From contig NC_071340.1 of NCBI RefSeq assembly GCF_027744825.2, positions 3,541,501-3,605,500 of the forward strand: a stretch of DNA of 64,000 nt, written 5' to 3'. Source of the DNA: Synchiropus splendidus. Taxonomy: Eukaryota; Chordata; Actinopteri; Syngnathiformes; Callionymidae. The stretch's first letter is position 1, and each line of letters opens with the position of its first letter. Below the pieces are notes generated by a model, which saw only the letters and a program-made list of their open reading frames with translations, was not told the DNA's origin and ran no database searches. A program made the position numbers and the translations under genes. Below are positions 9,487 to 22,074 of the stretch, piece after piece.

Positions 9487-11670
9487 TTTTTCCTAAGTTA
9501 TCAACATTTTTTTGTTTTGCGTTCCGGAACCCACCGTTTCTCAGGCTGAAAACGAGTTTTCTGCATTGTGCAATAACTTTGCAGGGAAGCTTCAGAACAT
9601 GATTTTTTCAGATCCCACTATAGCAGAAAGGGTTTTTCTAGTAGTTGCACAACAAATCCAACCTGTCTGAAGTGTTTTTCCAAAGTTATCAAGATTTTTA
9701 CGTTTGGCGTTCCGGAAATCACCTTATCTCAGTCTGAAAACGTGTTTTCTGCATTGTGCCATAACTTTGCAGGGAAGCTTCAGAACATGAAATTTTCTCC
9801 TCCCACTGTATCAGAAAGGGTATTTCTAGTCGTTGCACATCAAATCTAAGCTGTCTGAAGTGTTTTTGCAAAGTTTTCACCATTTTTATGTTTGGCGTTC
9901 TGGAATCGGCCTTATCTCAGGCTGAAAACGTGTTTTCTGCATTGTGCCATAACTTTGCAGGGAAGCTTCAGAACATGAAATTTTCACCTCCCACTATAGC
10001 AGAAAGGGTCTTTCTCGTAGTTGCACATCAAATCTAAGCTGTCTGAAGTGTATTTCCAAAGTTATCAACATTTTTATGATTGGCGTTGTGGAACCCACCT
10101 TATCTCAGGCTGAAAACGCGTTTTCTGCATTGTGCCATAACTTTGCAGGGAAGCTTCAGAACATGAAATTTTCACCTCCCACTATAGCAGAAAGGGTTTT
10201 TCTAGTAGTTGCACATCAAATCTAAGCTGTCTGAAGTGTTTTTCCAAAGTTATCAACATTTTTATGTTTGGCGTTCCGGAACCCACCTTATCTCAGGCTG
10301 TAAAAGCGTTTTCTGCATTGTGCCATAACTTTGGAGGGAAGCTTCAGAACATGAAATTTTAACTTGCCACTATAGCAGAAAGGGTCGTTCGAGTAGTTGC
10401 ACATCAAATCTAACCTGTCTGAAGTGTTTTTCCAAAGTTATCAACATTCTTATGTTTGGCGTTCCAGAATCAACCTTATCTCAGGCTGAAAACGCGTTTT
10501 CTGCATTGTGCCGTAACTTTGCAGGGAACCTTCAGGACATGAAATTTTTTCCTCCCACTATAGCAGAAAGGGTATTTCCAATAGTTGCACATCAAATCTA
10601 AGCTGTCTGAAGTGTTTTTCCAAAGTTGTCAACATTTTTATGTTTGGCTTTCCGGAATCGACCTTATCTCAGGCTGAAAACGCGTTTCCTGCATTGTGGC
10701 ATAACTTTGCAGGGATGCTTCAGAACATGAAATTTTCACCTCCCACTATAGCAGAAAGGGTCTTTCTAGTAGTTGCACATCAAATCTAAGCTGTCTGAAG
10801 TGTTTTTCCAAAGTTATCAACATTTTTATGTTTGGCGTTCTGGAACCCACCTTATCTCAGGCTGAAAACGCGTTTTCTGCATTGTGCCATAGCTTTTCAG
10901 GGAAGCTTCAGAACATGAAATCTTCGCCTACCACTATAGCGGATAGGGTCTTTCTAGTAGTTGCACATCAAATCTAAGCTGTCTGAAGTGTTTTTCCAAA
11001 GTTATCAACATTTTTATGTTTGGCGTTCCGGAATCGACCTTATCTCAGGCTTAAAACGCGTTTTACGCATTGTGCCATAACTTTGCAGGGAACCTTTAGA
11101 ACATGAAATTTTCACCTCCCACTATAGCAGAAAGGGACTTTCTAGTAGTTGCACATCAAATCTAATCTGTCTGAAATGTTGTTCCAAAGTTAGCAACATT
11201 TTTAAGTTTGGCGTTTCGGAACCCACCTTATCTCAGGCTGAAAACGCATTTTCTGCATTGTGCCATAACTTCTCAGGGAAGCTGCAGAACATGAAATGTT
11301 CACCTCCCACTATAGCAGAAAGGGTCTTTCTAGTAGTTGCACATCAAATCTAAGCTGTCTAAAGTGTTTTTCCAAAGTTATCAACATTTTTAAGCTTGGC
11401 GTTCCAGAATCGACCTTATCTGAGGCTGGAAACGCGTTTTCTGCATTGTGCCAAAACTTTGCAAGGAAGCTTCAGAACATGAAATTTTCACATCCCACTA
11501 TAGCATAAAGGGTCTTTCTAGTAGTTGCACTTCAAATCTAAGCTGTCTGAAATGTTTTTCCCAAAGTTATCAACATTTTTATGTTTGGCGTTCCGGAATC
11601 GACCTTATCTCAGACTGAAAACGCGTTTTCTGCATTGTGCCATAACTTTGCAGGGATGCTTCAGAACATG

Positions 11671-12632
11671 AAAGTTTCAACTCCCACTATAACAGACAGG
11701 GTCTATCTAGTAATTGCACATCAAATCTAAGTTGTCTGAAGTGTTTTTCGAAAGCTATCAACATTTTTATGTTTGGCGTTCCGGAACCCACCTTATCTCA
11801 GGCTGAAAACGCGTTTTCCGCATTGTGCCATAACTTTGCAGGGAAGCTTCAGAACATGAAATTTTAACCTCCCACTGTAGCAGAAAGGGTCTTTCTAGTA
11901 GTTGCACATCAAATCTAAGCTGTCTGAAATGTTTTTTCCAAAGTTATCAACATTTTTATGTTTGGCATTCCGGAACCCACCTTATCTCAGGCTGAAAACG
12001 CGTTTTCTGCATTGTGCCATAACTTTGCAGGGAAGCTTCAGAACATGACATTTTCAACTCCCACTATGACAGACAGGGTCTTTGTAGTAGTTGCACATCA
12101 AATCTAAGCTGTCTGAAGTGTTTTTCGAAAGTTATCAACATTTTTATGTTTGGCGTTCCGGAACCCACCTTGTCTCAGGCTGAAAACGCGTTTTTTGCAT
12201 TGTGCCATAACTTTGAAGGAAAGCTTCAGAACATGAAAGTTTCACCTCCCACTATAGCAGTAAGGTTCTTTCCAGTAGTTACACATCAAATCTAAGCTGT
12301 CTGAAATGTTTTTTCCAAAGTTATCAACATTTTTATGTTTGACGTTTCGGAACCCACCTTATCTCAGGCTGAAAACGCGTTTTCTGCATTGTTCCTCAAC
12401 TTTGCAGGGAACCTTAAGAACATGAAATTTTCAACTCCCACTATAGCAGAAAGGGTTTTTCTAGTAGTTGCACATCAAATATAAGCTGTCTGATGTGTTT
12501 TTCCAAAGTTATCAACATTTTTATTTTTGGCGTTCCGGAAAACATCTTATCTCAGGCTGAAAACGCGTTTTCTGTATTGTGCCATAACTTTGAAGGAAAG
12601 CTTCAGAACTCGAAAGTTTCACCTACCACTAT
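11671..12632 (+). repeat. Five-monomer satellite segment, first copy of a 1,131-bp-offset pair
   Basis: Rare variants TTTCAACTCCCACTATAACAGACAGG, CTATCTAGTAATTGC, CACTATGACAGACAGGG and TTCCTCAACTTTGC appear in order here and again from 12802 (6 monomers plus 3 bases). Few differences are seen (for example CATAACTTTGC against CATAACGTTGC). Inside it, the monomer at 12250 recurs 376 bp later, so amplification is nested. Parts also recur at about 18050-18310 and 18510-19010. Confidence 0.75.
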
Positions 12633-12801
12633 AGCAGTAAGGTTCTTTCCAGTAGTTACACATCAAATCTAAGCTGTCTGAAATGTTTTTTCCAAAGTTA
12701 TCAACATTTTTATGTTTGACGTTTCGGAACCCACCTTATCTCAGGCTGAAAACGCGTTTTCTGCATTGTTCCTCAACTTTGCAGGGAACCTTAAGAACAT
12801 G

Positions 12802-13763
12802 AAAGTTTCAACTCCCACTATAACAGACAGGGTCTATCTAGTAATTGCACATCAAATCTAAGTTGTCTGAAGTGTTTTTCGAAAGCTATCAACATTTTTA
12901 TGTTTGGCGTTCCGGAACCCACCTTATCTCAGGCTGAAAACGCGTTTTCCGCATTGTGCCATAACGTTGCAGGGAAGCTTCAGAACATGAAATTTTAACC
13001 TCCCACTGTAGCAGAAAGGGTCTTTCTAGTAGTTGCACATCAAATCTAAGCTGTCTGAAATGTTTTTTCCAAAGTTATCAACATTTTTATGTTTGGCATT
13101 CCGGAACCCACCTTATCTCAGGCTGAAAACGCGTTTTCTGCATTGTGCCATAACTTTGCAGGGAAGCTTCAGAACATGACATTTTCAACTCCCACTATGA
13201 CAGACAGGGTCTTTGTAGTAGTTGCACATCAAATCTAAGCTGTCTGAAGTGTTTTTCGAAAGTTATCAACATTTTTATGTTTGGCGTTCCGGAACCCACC
13301 TTGTCTCAGGCTGAAAACGCGTTTTTTGCATTGTGCCATAACTTTGAAGGAAAGCTTCAGAACATGAAAGTTTCACCTCCCACTATAGCAGTAAGGTTCT
13401 TTCCAGTAGTTACACATCAAATCTAAGCTGTCTGAAATGTTTTTTCCAAAGTTATCAACATTTTTATGTTTGACGTTTCGGAACCCACCTTATCTCAGGC
13501 TGAAAACGCGTTTTCTGCATTGTTCCTCAACTTTGCAGGGAACCTTAAGAACATGAAATTTTCAACTCCCACTATAGCAGAAAGGGTTTTTCTAGTAGTT
13601 GCACATCAAATATAAGCTGTCTGATGTGTTTTTCCAAAGTTATCAACATTTTTATTTTTGGCGTTCCGGAAAACATCTTATCTCAGGCTGAAAACGCGTT
13701 TTCTGTATTGTGCCATAACTTTGAAGGAAAGCTTCAGAACTCGAAAGTTTCACCTACCACTAT
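12802..13763 (+). repeat. Five-monomer satellite segment, second copy of the 1,131-bp-offset pair
   Basis: Partner of 11671-12632. Similarity ends where this copy reads GCAGAAAGGGTC and the first copy reads GCAGTAAGGTTC. Confidence 0.75.
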
Positions 13764-13980
13764 AGCAGAAAGGGTCTTTCTAGTAGTTGCACATCAAATC
13801 TAAGCTGTCTGAAATGTTTTCCGAAAGTTATCAACATTTTTATGTTTGGCGTTCCGGAATCGACCTTATCTCAGGATGAAAAATCGTTTTCTGCATTGTC
13901 CCATAACTTTGCAGGGAAACTTCAGAACATGAAATGTTCACGTCCAACTATAGCAGAAAGGGTCTTTCTAGTAGTTGCAC

Positions 13981-16620
13981 ATCAAATCTAAGCTGTCTGA
14001 AGTGTTATTCCAAAGTGATCAACATTTTTACGTTTTGCGTTTCGGGACCCACCTTATCTCAGGCTGAAAACGCGTTTTCTGCATTGTGCCATAACTTCTC
14101 AGGGAAGCTTCAGAACATGAAATGTTCACCTCCCACTATAGCAGAAAGGGTCTTTCTAGTAGTTGCACATCAAATCTAAGCTGTCTGAAGTGTTTTTCCA
14201 AAGTTATCAACATTTTTATGTATGGCGTTCCGGAATCGACCTTATCTCAGGCTGAAAACGCGTTTTACGCATTGTGCCATAACTTTGCAGAGAAGCTTCA
14301 GAACATGAAATGTTCACCTCCCACTATAGTAGAAAGGGTATTTCTAGTAGTTGCACATCAAATCTAAGCTGCCTGAAGTGTTTTTCCAAAGTTATCAACA
14401 TTTTTATGTTTGGCGTTCCGGAATCGACCTTATCTCAGGCTGACAACGCGTTTTACGCATTGTGCCATAACTTTGCAGAGAAGCTTCAGAACATGAAATT
14501 TTCACCTCCCACTATAGTAGAAAGGGTATTTCTAGTAGTTTCACATCAAATCGAAGCTGTCTGAAGTGTATTTCAAAAGTTATCAACTTTTTTATGTTTG
14601 GCGTTCCGGAATCGACCTTATCTCAGGCTGAAAACGTGTTTTACGCATTGGGCCATAACTTTCCAGGGAAGATTCAGAACATCGAATTTTCTCCACCCAC
14701 TATAGCAGAAAGGGTCTTTCGAGCAGTTGCACATCAAATCTATGCTGTCTGAAGTGTTTTTCCAAAGTTATCAACATTTTTATGTTTGGCGTTCCGGAAT
14801 CGACCTTATCTCAGGCTGAAAACGCATTTTACGCATTGTGCCATAACTTTGCAGGGAAGCTTCAGAACATGAAATTTTCACCTCCCAGTATAGCAGAAAG
14901 GGTCTTTCTAGTAGTTGCACATCAAATCTATGCTATCTGAAGTGTTTTTCCAAAGTTGTCAATATTTTTATGTTTGGCGTTCTGGAACCCACCTTATCTC
15001 AGTCTGAAAACGTGTTTTTTGCATTGTGCCATAACTTTGCAGGGAAGCCTCAGAACATGAAATTTTCACCTGCCGCTATAGTAGAAAGGGTCTTTCTAGT
15101 AGTTGCACATCAAATCTAAGCTGTCTGAAGTGTTTTTACAAAGTTATCAACTTTTTTATGTTTCCCATTCCGGAATCGACCTTATGTCAGGCTGAAAACG
15201 CGTTTTACGCATTGTGCCATAACTTTGCAAGGAAGCTTCAGAACATAAAAATTTCACATCCCACTATAGCAGAAAGGGTATTTCTAGTAGTTACACTTCA
15301 AATCTAAGCTGTCTGAAGTGTTTTTCCAAAGTTATCAACATTCTTATGTTTGGCGTTCCGGAATCGACCTTATCTCAGGCTGAAAACGCGTTTTACGCAT
15401 TGTGCCATAACTTTGCAAGGAAGCTTCAGAACATAAAAATTTCACATCCCACTATAGCAGAAAGGGTATTTCTAGTAGTTACACTTCAAATCTAAGCTGT
15501 CTGAAGTGTTTTTCCAAAGTTATCAACATTCTTATGTTTGGCGTTCCGGAATCGACCTTATCTCAGGCTGAAAACGCGTTTTACGCATTGTGCCATAACT
15601 TTGCAAGGAAGCTTCAGAACATAAAAATTTCACATCCCACTATAGCAGAAAGGGTATTTCTAGTAGTTACACTTCAAATCTAAGCTGTCTGAAGTGTTTT
15701 TCCAAAGTTATCAACATTTTTATGTATGGCGTTCCGGAATCGACCTTATCTCAGGCTGAAAACGCGTTTTACGCATTGTGCCATAACTTTGCAGAGAAGC
15801 TTCAGAACATGAAATGTTCACCTCCCACTATAGTAGAAAGGGTATTTCTAGTAGTTGCACATCAAATCTAAGCTGCCTGAAGTGTTTTTCCAAAGTTATC
15901 AACATTTTTATGTTTGGCGTTCCGGAATCGACCTTATCTCAGGCTGACAACGCGTTTTACGCATTGTGCCATAAGTTCTCAGGGAAGCTTCAGAACATGA
16001 AATGTTCACCTCTGACTATAGCAGAAAAGGTCTTTCTAGTAGTTGCACATCAAATCTAAGCTGTCTGAAGTGTTTTTCCAAAGTTATCAACATTTTTATG
16101 TTTGGCGTTCCGGAATCGACCTTATCTCAGGCCGAAAACGCGTTTTACGCATTGTACCATAACTTTCCAGGGAAGCTTAAGAGCATCGAATTTTCACCAC
16201 CCACTATAGCAGAAAGGGTCTTTCTAGTAGTTTCACATCAAAATGAAGCTGTCTGAAGTGTATTTCAAAAGTTATCAACTTTTTTATGTTTGGCGTTCCG
16301 GAATCGACCTTATCTCAGGCTGAAAACGTGTTTTACGCATTGGGCCATAACTTTCCAGGGAAGATTCAGAACATCAAATTTTCTCCACCCACTATAGCAG
16401 AAAGGGTCTTTCGAGCAGTTGCACATCAAATCTATGCTGTCTGAAGTGTTTTTCCAAAGTTATCAACATTTTTATGTTTGGCGTTCCGGAATCGACCTTA
16501 TCTCAGGCTGAAAACGCATTTTACGCATTGTGCCATAACTTTGCAGGGAAGCTTCAGAACATGAAATTTTCACCTCCCAGTATAGCAGAAAGGGTCTTTC
16601 TAGTAGTTGCACATCAAATC
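13981..16620 (+). repeat. Satellite block A, holding a 9-monomer (1,692-bp) higher-order unit
   Basis: Monomer variants at 14310 recur at 16002 (offset 1,692 = 9 x 188), including TGTATTTCAAAAGTTATCAACTTTTTTATG and GTGTTTTACGCATTGGGCC. The whole block recurs 5,454 bp downstream as block B, starting with the rare TGTTATTCCAAAGTGATC and TTTTACGTTTTGCGTTTCGG. Similarity to B ends near 16620, where A skips one monomer that B retains. Confidence 0.8.
15228..15717 (+). repeat. Local run of 2.6 identical satellite monomers
   Basis: Three successive monomers starting GGAAGCTTCAGAACATAAAA (15230, 15418, 15606) are identical by eye until 15717, with shared TTACACTTC and CAACATTCTTATG variants. The same run of three sits in block B (20683-21170), and two more copies follow at 22372 and 22560. 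It looks like recent unequal exchange at single-monomer scale. Confidence 0.75.
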
Positions 16621-19434
16621 TAAGCTGTCTGAAGTGTTTTTACAAAGTTATCAACTTTTTTATGTTTCCCATTCCGGAATCGACCTTATGTCAGGCTGAA
16701 AACGCGTTTTACGCATTGTGCCATCACTTTGCTGGGAAGCTTCAGAACATGAAATTTTCACCTCCCACTATAGCAGAAAGGTTCTTTCTAGTAGTTGCAC
16801 ATCAAATCTAAGCTGTTTGAAGTGTTTTTCCAAAGTTATCACCATTTTTATGTTTGGCGTTCCAGAAACAACCTTATCTCAGCCTGAAAACGCGTTTAAC
16901 ATATTTTGCCATAACTTTGCAGGGAAGCTTCAGAACATGAAATTTTCAACTCCCACTATAGCAGAAAGGGTCTTTCTAGTAGTTGCACATCAAATCTAAG
17001 CTGTCTGAAGTGTTTTTCCAAAGTTATCAACATTCTTATGTTTGGCGTTCCGGAATCAACCTTATGTCTGGCTGAAAACGCGTTTTACGCATTGTGCCAT
17101 AACTTTGCAGGAAAGCTTCAGAACATGAAATTTTCAACTCCCACAATAGCAGAAAGGGTCTTTCTAGTAGTTGCACATCAAATCTAAGCTGTCTGAAGTG
17201 TTTTTCCAAAGTTATCAACATTTTTATGTTTGGCGTTCTGGAACCCACCTTATCTCAGGCTGAAAACGCGTTTTCTGCATTGTGCCGTAACTTTGCAGGG
17301 AACCTTCAGGACATGAAATTTTTTCCTCCCACTATAGCAGAAAGGGTATTTCCAATAGTTGCACATCAAATCTAAGCTGTCTGAAGTGTTTTTCCAAAGT
17401 TGTCAACATTTTTATGTTTGGCTTTCCGGAATCGACCTTATCTCAGGCTGAAAACGCGTTTCCTGCATTGTGGCATAACTTCTCAGGGAAGCTTCAGAAC
17501 ATGAAATGTTCACCTCCCACTATAGCAGAAAGGGTCTTTCTAGTAGTTGCACATCAAATCTAAGCTGTCTAAAGTGTTTTTCCAAAGTTATCAACATTTT
17601 TAAGTTTGGCGTTCCAGAATCGACCTTATCTGAGGCTGGAAACGCGTTTTCTGCATTGTGCCAAAACTTTGCAAGGAAGCTTCAGAACATGAAATTTTCA
17701 CATCCCACTATAGCATAAAGGGTCTTTCTAGTAGTTGCACTTCAAATCTAAGCTGTCTGAAATGTTTTTCCCAAAGTTATCAACATTTTTATGTTTGGCG
17801 TTCCGGAATCGACCTTATCTCAGACTGAAAACGCGTTTTCTGCATTGTGCCATAACTTTGCAGGGAAGCTTCAAAACATGAAATTTTATCCTCCCACTGT
17901 AGCAGAAAGGGTCTTTCTAGTAGTTGCACATCAAATCTAAGCTGTCTGAAGTGTTTTTCCAAAGTTATTAACATTTTTATGTTTGGCGTTCCGGAACCCA
18001 CCTTACCTCAGGCTGAAAACGCGTTTTCCGCATTGTGCCATAACTTTGCAGGGAAGCTTCAGAACATGACATTTTCAACTCCCACTATGACAGACAGGGT
18101 CTTTGTAGTAGTTGCACATCAAATCTAAGCTGTCTGAAGTGTTTTTCGAAAGTTATCAACATTTTTATGTTTGGCGTTCCGGAACCCACCTTGTCTCAGG
18201 CTGAAAACGCGTTTTTTGCATTGTGCCATAACTTTGAAGGAAAGCTTCAGAACATGAAAGTTTCACCTCCCACTATAGCAGTAAGGTTCTTTCCAGTAGT
18301 TACACATCAAATCTAAGCTCTCTGAAGTGTTTTTCCAAAGTTATCAACATTTTTATGTTTGGCGTTCCGAAACCCATATTATCTCAGGCTGTAAACGCGT
18401 TTTCTGCTTTGTGCCATAACTTTGATGGGAATCTTCAGAACATGGAATTTTCACCTCCCACTATAGCAGAAAGGGTCTTTCTAGTAGTTGCACATCAAAT
18501 CTAAGCTGTCTGAAATGTTTTTTCCAAAGTTATCAACATTTTTATGTTTGACGTTTCGGAACCCACCTTATCTCAGGCTGAAAACGCGTTTTCTGCATTG
18601 TTCCTCAACTTTGCAGGGAAGCTTAAGAACATGAAATTTTCAACTCCCACTATAGCAGAAAGGGTTTTTCTAGTAGTTGCACATCAAATATAAGCTGTCT
18701 GATGTGTTTTTCCAAAGTTATCAACATTTTTATTTTTGGCGTTCCGGAAAACATCTTATCTAAGGCTGAAAACGCGTTTTCTGTATTGTGCCATAACTTT
18801 GAAGGAAAGCTTCAGAACTCGAAAGTTTCACCTACCACTATAGCAGAAAGGGTCTTTCTAGTAGTTGCACATCAAATCTAAGCTGTCTGAAATGTTTTCC
18901 GAAAGTTATCAACATTTTTATGTTTGGCGTTCCGGAATCGACCTTATCTCAGGATGAAAAATCGTTTTCTGCATTGTCCCATAACTTTGCAGGGAAACTT
19001 CAGAACATGAAATGTTCACGTCCAACTATAGCAGAAAGGGTCTTTCTAGTAGTTGCACATCAAATCTAAGCTGTCTGAAGTGTTTTTCCAAAGTTATAAA
19101 CATTTTAATGTTTGGCGTTCCGGAATCGACCTTATCTCAGCCTGAAAACGCGTTTTACGCATTGTGCCATAACTTCTCAGGGAAGCTTCAGAACATGAAA
19201 TGTTCACCTCCCACTATAGCAGAAAGGGTTTTTCTAGTAGTTGCACATCAAATCTAAGCTGTCTGAAGTGTTTTTCCAAAGTTATCAACATTTTTATGTT
19301 TGGCGTTCCGGAATCAACCTTATCTCAGGCTGAAAACGCATTTTCTGCATTGTGCCATAACTTTGTAAGGAAGCTTCAGAACATGAAATTTTCACCTCCC
19401 ACTATAGCAGAAATGGTCTTTCTAGTAGTTGCAC

Positions 19435-22074
19435 ATCAAATCTAAGCTGTCTGAAGTGTTATTCCAAAGTGATCAACATTTTTACGTTTTGCGTTTCGGA
19501 ACCCACCTTATCTCAGGCTGAAAACGCGTTTTCTGCATTGTGCCATAACTTCTCAGGGAAGCTTCAGAACATGAAATGTTCACCTCCCACTATAGCAGAA
19601 AGGGTCTTTCTAGTAGTTGCACATCAAATCTAAGCTGTCTGAAGTGTTTTTCCAAAGTTATCAACATTTTTATGTATGGCGTTCCGGAATCGACTTTATC
19701 TCAGGCTGAAAACGCGTTTTACGCATTGTGCCATAACTTTGCAGAGAAGCTTCAGAACATGAAATGTTCACCTCCCACTATAGTAGAAAGGGTATTTCTA
19801 GTAGTTGCACATCAAATCTAAGCTGCCTGAAGTGTTTTTCCAAAGTTATCAACATTTTTATGTTTGGCGTTCCGGAATCGACCTTATCTCAGGCCGAAAA
19901 CGCGTTTTACGCATTGTACCATAACTTTCCAGGGAAGCTTAAGAGCATCGAATTTTCACCACCCACTATAGCAGAAAGGGTCTTTCTAGTAGTTTCACAT
20001 CAAATCGAAGCTGTCTGAAGTGTATTTCAAAAGTTATCAACTTTTTTATGTTTGGCGTTCCGGAATCGACCTTATCTCAGGCTGAAAACGTGTTTTACGC
20101 ATTGGGCCATAACTTTCCAGGGAAGATTCAGAACATCGAATTTTCTCCACCCACTATAGCAGAAAGGGTCTTTCGAGCAGTTGCACATCAAATCTATGCT
20201 GTCTGAAGTGTTTTTCCAAAGTTATCAACATTTTTATGTTTGGCGTTCCGGAATCGACCTTATCTCAGGCTGAAAACGCATTTTACGCATTGTGCCATAA
20301 CTTTGCAGGGAAGCTTCAGAACATGAAATTTTCACCTCCCAGTATAGCAGAAAGGGTCTTTCTAGTAGTTGCACATCAAATCTATGCTATCTGAAGTGTT
20401 TTTCCAAAGTTGTCAATATTTTTATGTTTGGCGTTCTGGAACCCACCTTATCTCAGTCTGAAAACGTGTTTTTTGCATTGTGCCATAACTTTGCAGGGAA
20501 GCCTCAGAACATGAAATTTTCACCTGCCGCTATAGTAGAAAGGGTGTTTCTAGTAGTTGCACATCAAATCTAAGCTGTCTGAAGTGTTTTTACAAAGTTA
20601 TCAACTTTTTTATGTTTCCCATTCCGGAATCGACCTTATGTCAGGCTGAAAACGCGTTTTACGCATTGTGCCATAACTTTGCAAGGAAGCTTCAGAACAT
20701 AAAAATTTCACATCCCACTATAGCAGAAAGGGTATTTCTAGTAGTTACACTTCAAATCTAAGCTGTCTGAAGTGTTTTTCCAAAGTTATCAACATTCTTA
20801 TGTTTGGCGTTCCGGAATCGACCTTATCTCAGGCTGAAAACGCGTTTTACGCATTGTGCCATAACTTTGCAAGGAAGCTTCAGAACATAAAAATTTCACA
20901 TCCCACTATAGCAGAAAGGGTATTTCTAGTAGTTACACTTCAAATCTAAGCTGTCTGAAGTGTTTTTCCAAAGTTATCAACATTCTTATGTTTGGCGTTC
21001 CGGAATCGACCTTATCTCAGGCTGAAAACGCGTTTTACGCATTGTGCCATAACTTTGCAAGGAAGCTTCAGAACATAAAAATTTCACATCCCACTATAGC
21101 AGAAAGGGTATTTCTAGTAGTTACACTTCAAATCTAAGCTGTCTGAAGTGTTTTTCCAAAGTTATCAACATTTTTATATATGGCGTTCCGGAATCGACCT
21201 TATCTCAGGCTGAAAACGCGTTTTACGCATTGTGCCATAACTTTGCAGAGAAGCTTCAGAACATGAAATGTTCACCTCCCACTATAGTAGAAAGGGTATT
21301 TCTAGTAGTTGCACATCAAATCTAAGCTGCCTGAAGTGTTTTTCCAAAGCTATCAACATTTTTATGTTTGGCGTTCCGGAATCGACCTTATCTCAGGCTG
21401 ACAACGCGTTTTACGCATTGTGCCATAACTTCTCAGGGAAGCTTCAGAACATGAAATGTTCACCTCTGACTATAGCAGAAAAGGTCTTTCTAGTAGTTGC
21501 ACATCAAATCTAAGCTGTCTGAAGTGTTTTTCCAAAGTTATCAACATTTTTATGTTTGGCGTTCCGGAATCGACCTTATCTCAGGCCGAAAACGCGTTTT
21601 ACGCATTGTACCATAACTTTCCAGGGAAGCTTAAGAGCATCGAATTTTCACCAACCGCTATAGCAGAAAGGGTCTTTCTAGTAGTTTCACATCAAATCGA
21701 AGCTGTCTGAAGTGTATTTCAAAAGTTATCAACTTTTTTATGTTTGGCGTTCCGGAATCGACCTTATCTCAGGCTGAAAACGTGTTTTACGCATTGGGCC
21801 ATAACTTTCCAGGGAAGATTCAGAACATCGAATTTTCTCCACCCACTATAGCAGAAAGGGTCTTTCGAGCAGTTGCACATCAAATCTATGCTGTCTGAAG
21901 TGTTTTTCCAAAGTTATCAACATTTTTATGTTTGGCGTTCCGGAATTGACCTTATCTCAGGCTGAAAACGCATTTTACGCATTGTGCCATAACTTTGCAG
22001 GGAAGCTTCAGAACATGAAATTTTCACCTCCCAGTATAGCAGAAAGGGTCTTTCTAGTAGTTGCACATCAAATC
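19435..22074 (+). repeat. Satellite block B, second copy of block A (offset 5,454 bp)
   Basis: Carries the same ordered rare variants as 13981-16620, with its own 1,692-bp repeat (19764 and 21456). One monomer (about 19890-20010) matches the block A monomer at about 16128-16250, with CAGGCCGAAAACG and AAGAGCATCGAATTTTC, and not the one at the same relative place (14436-14556). B is therefore a mosaic copy. Confidence 0.8.
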
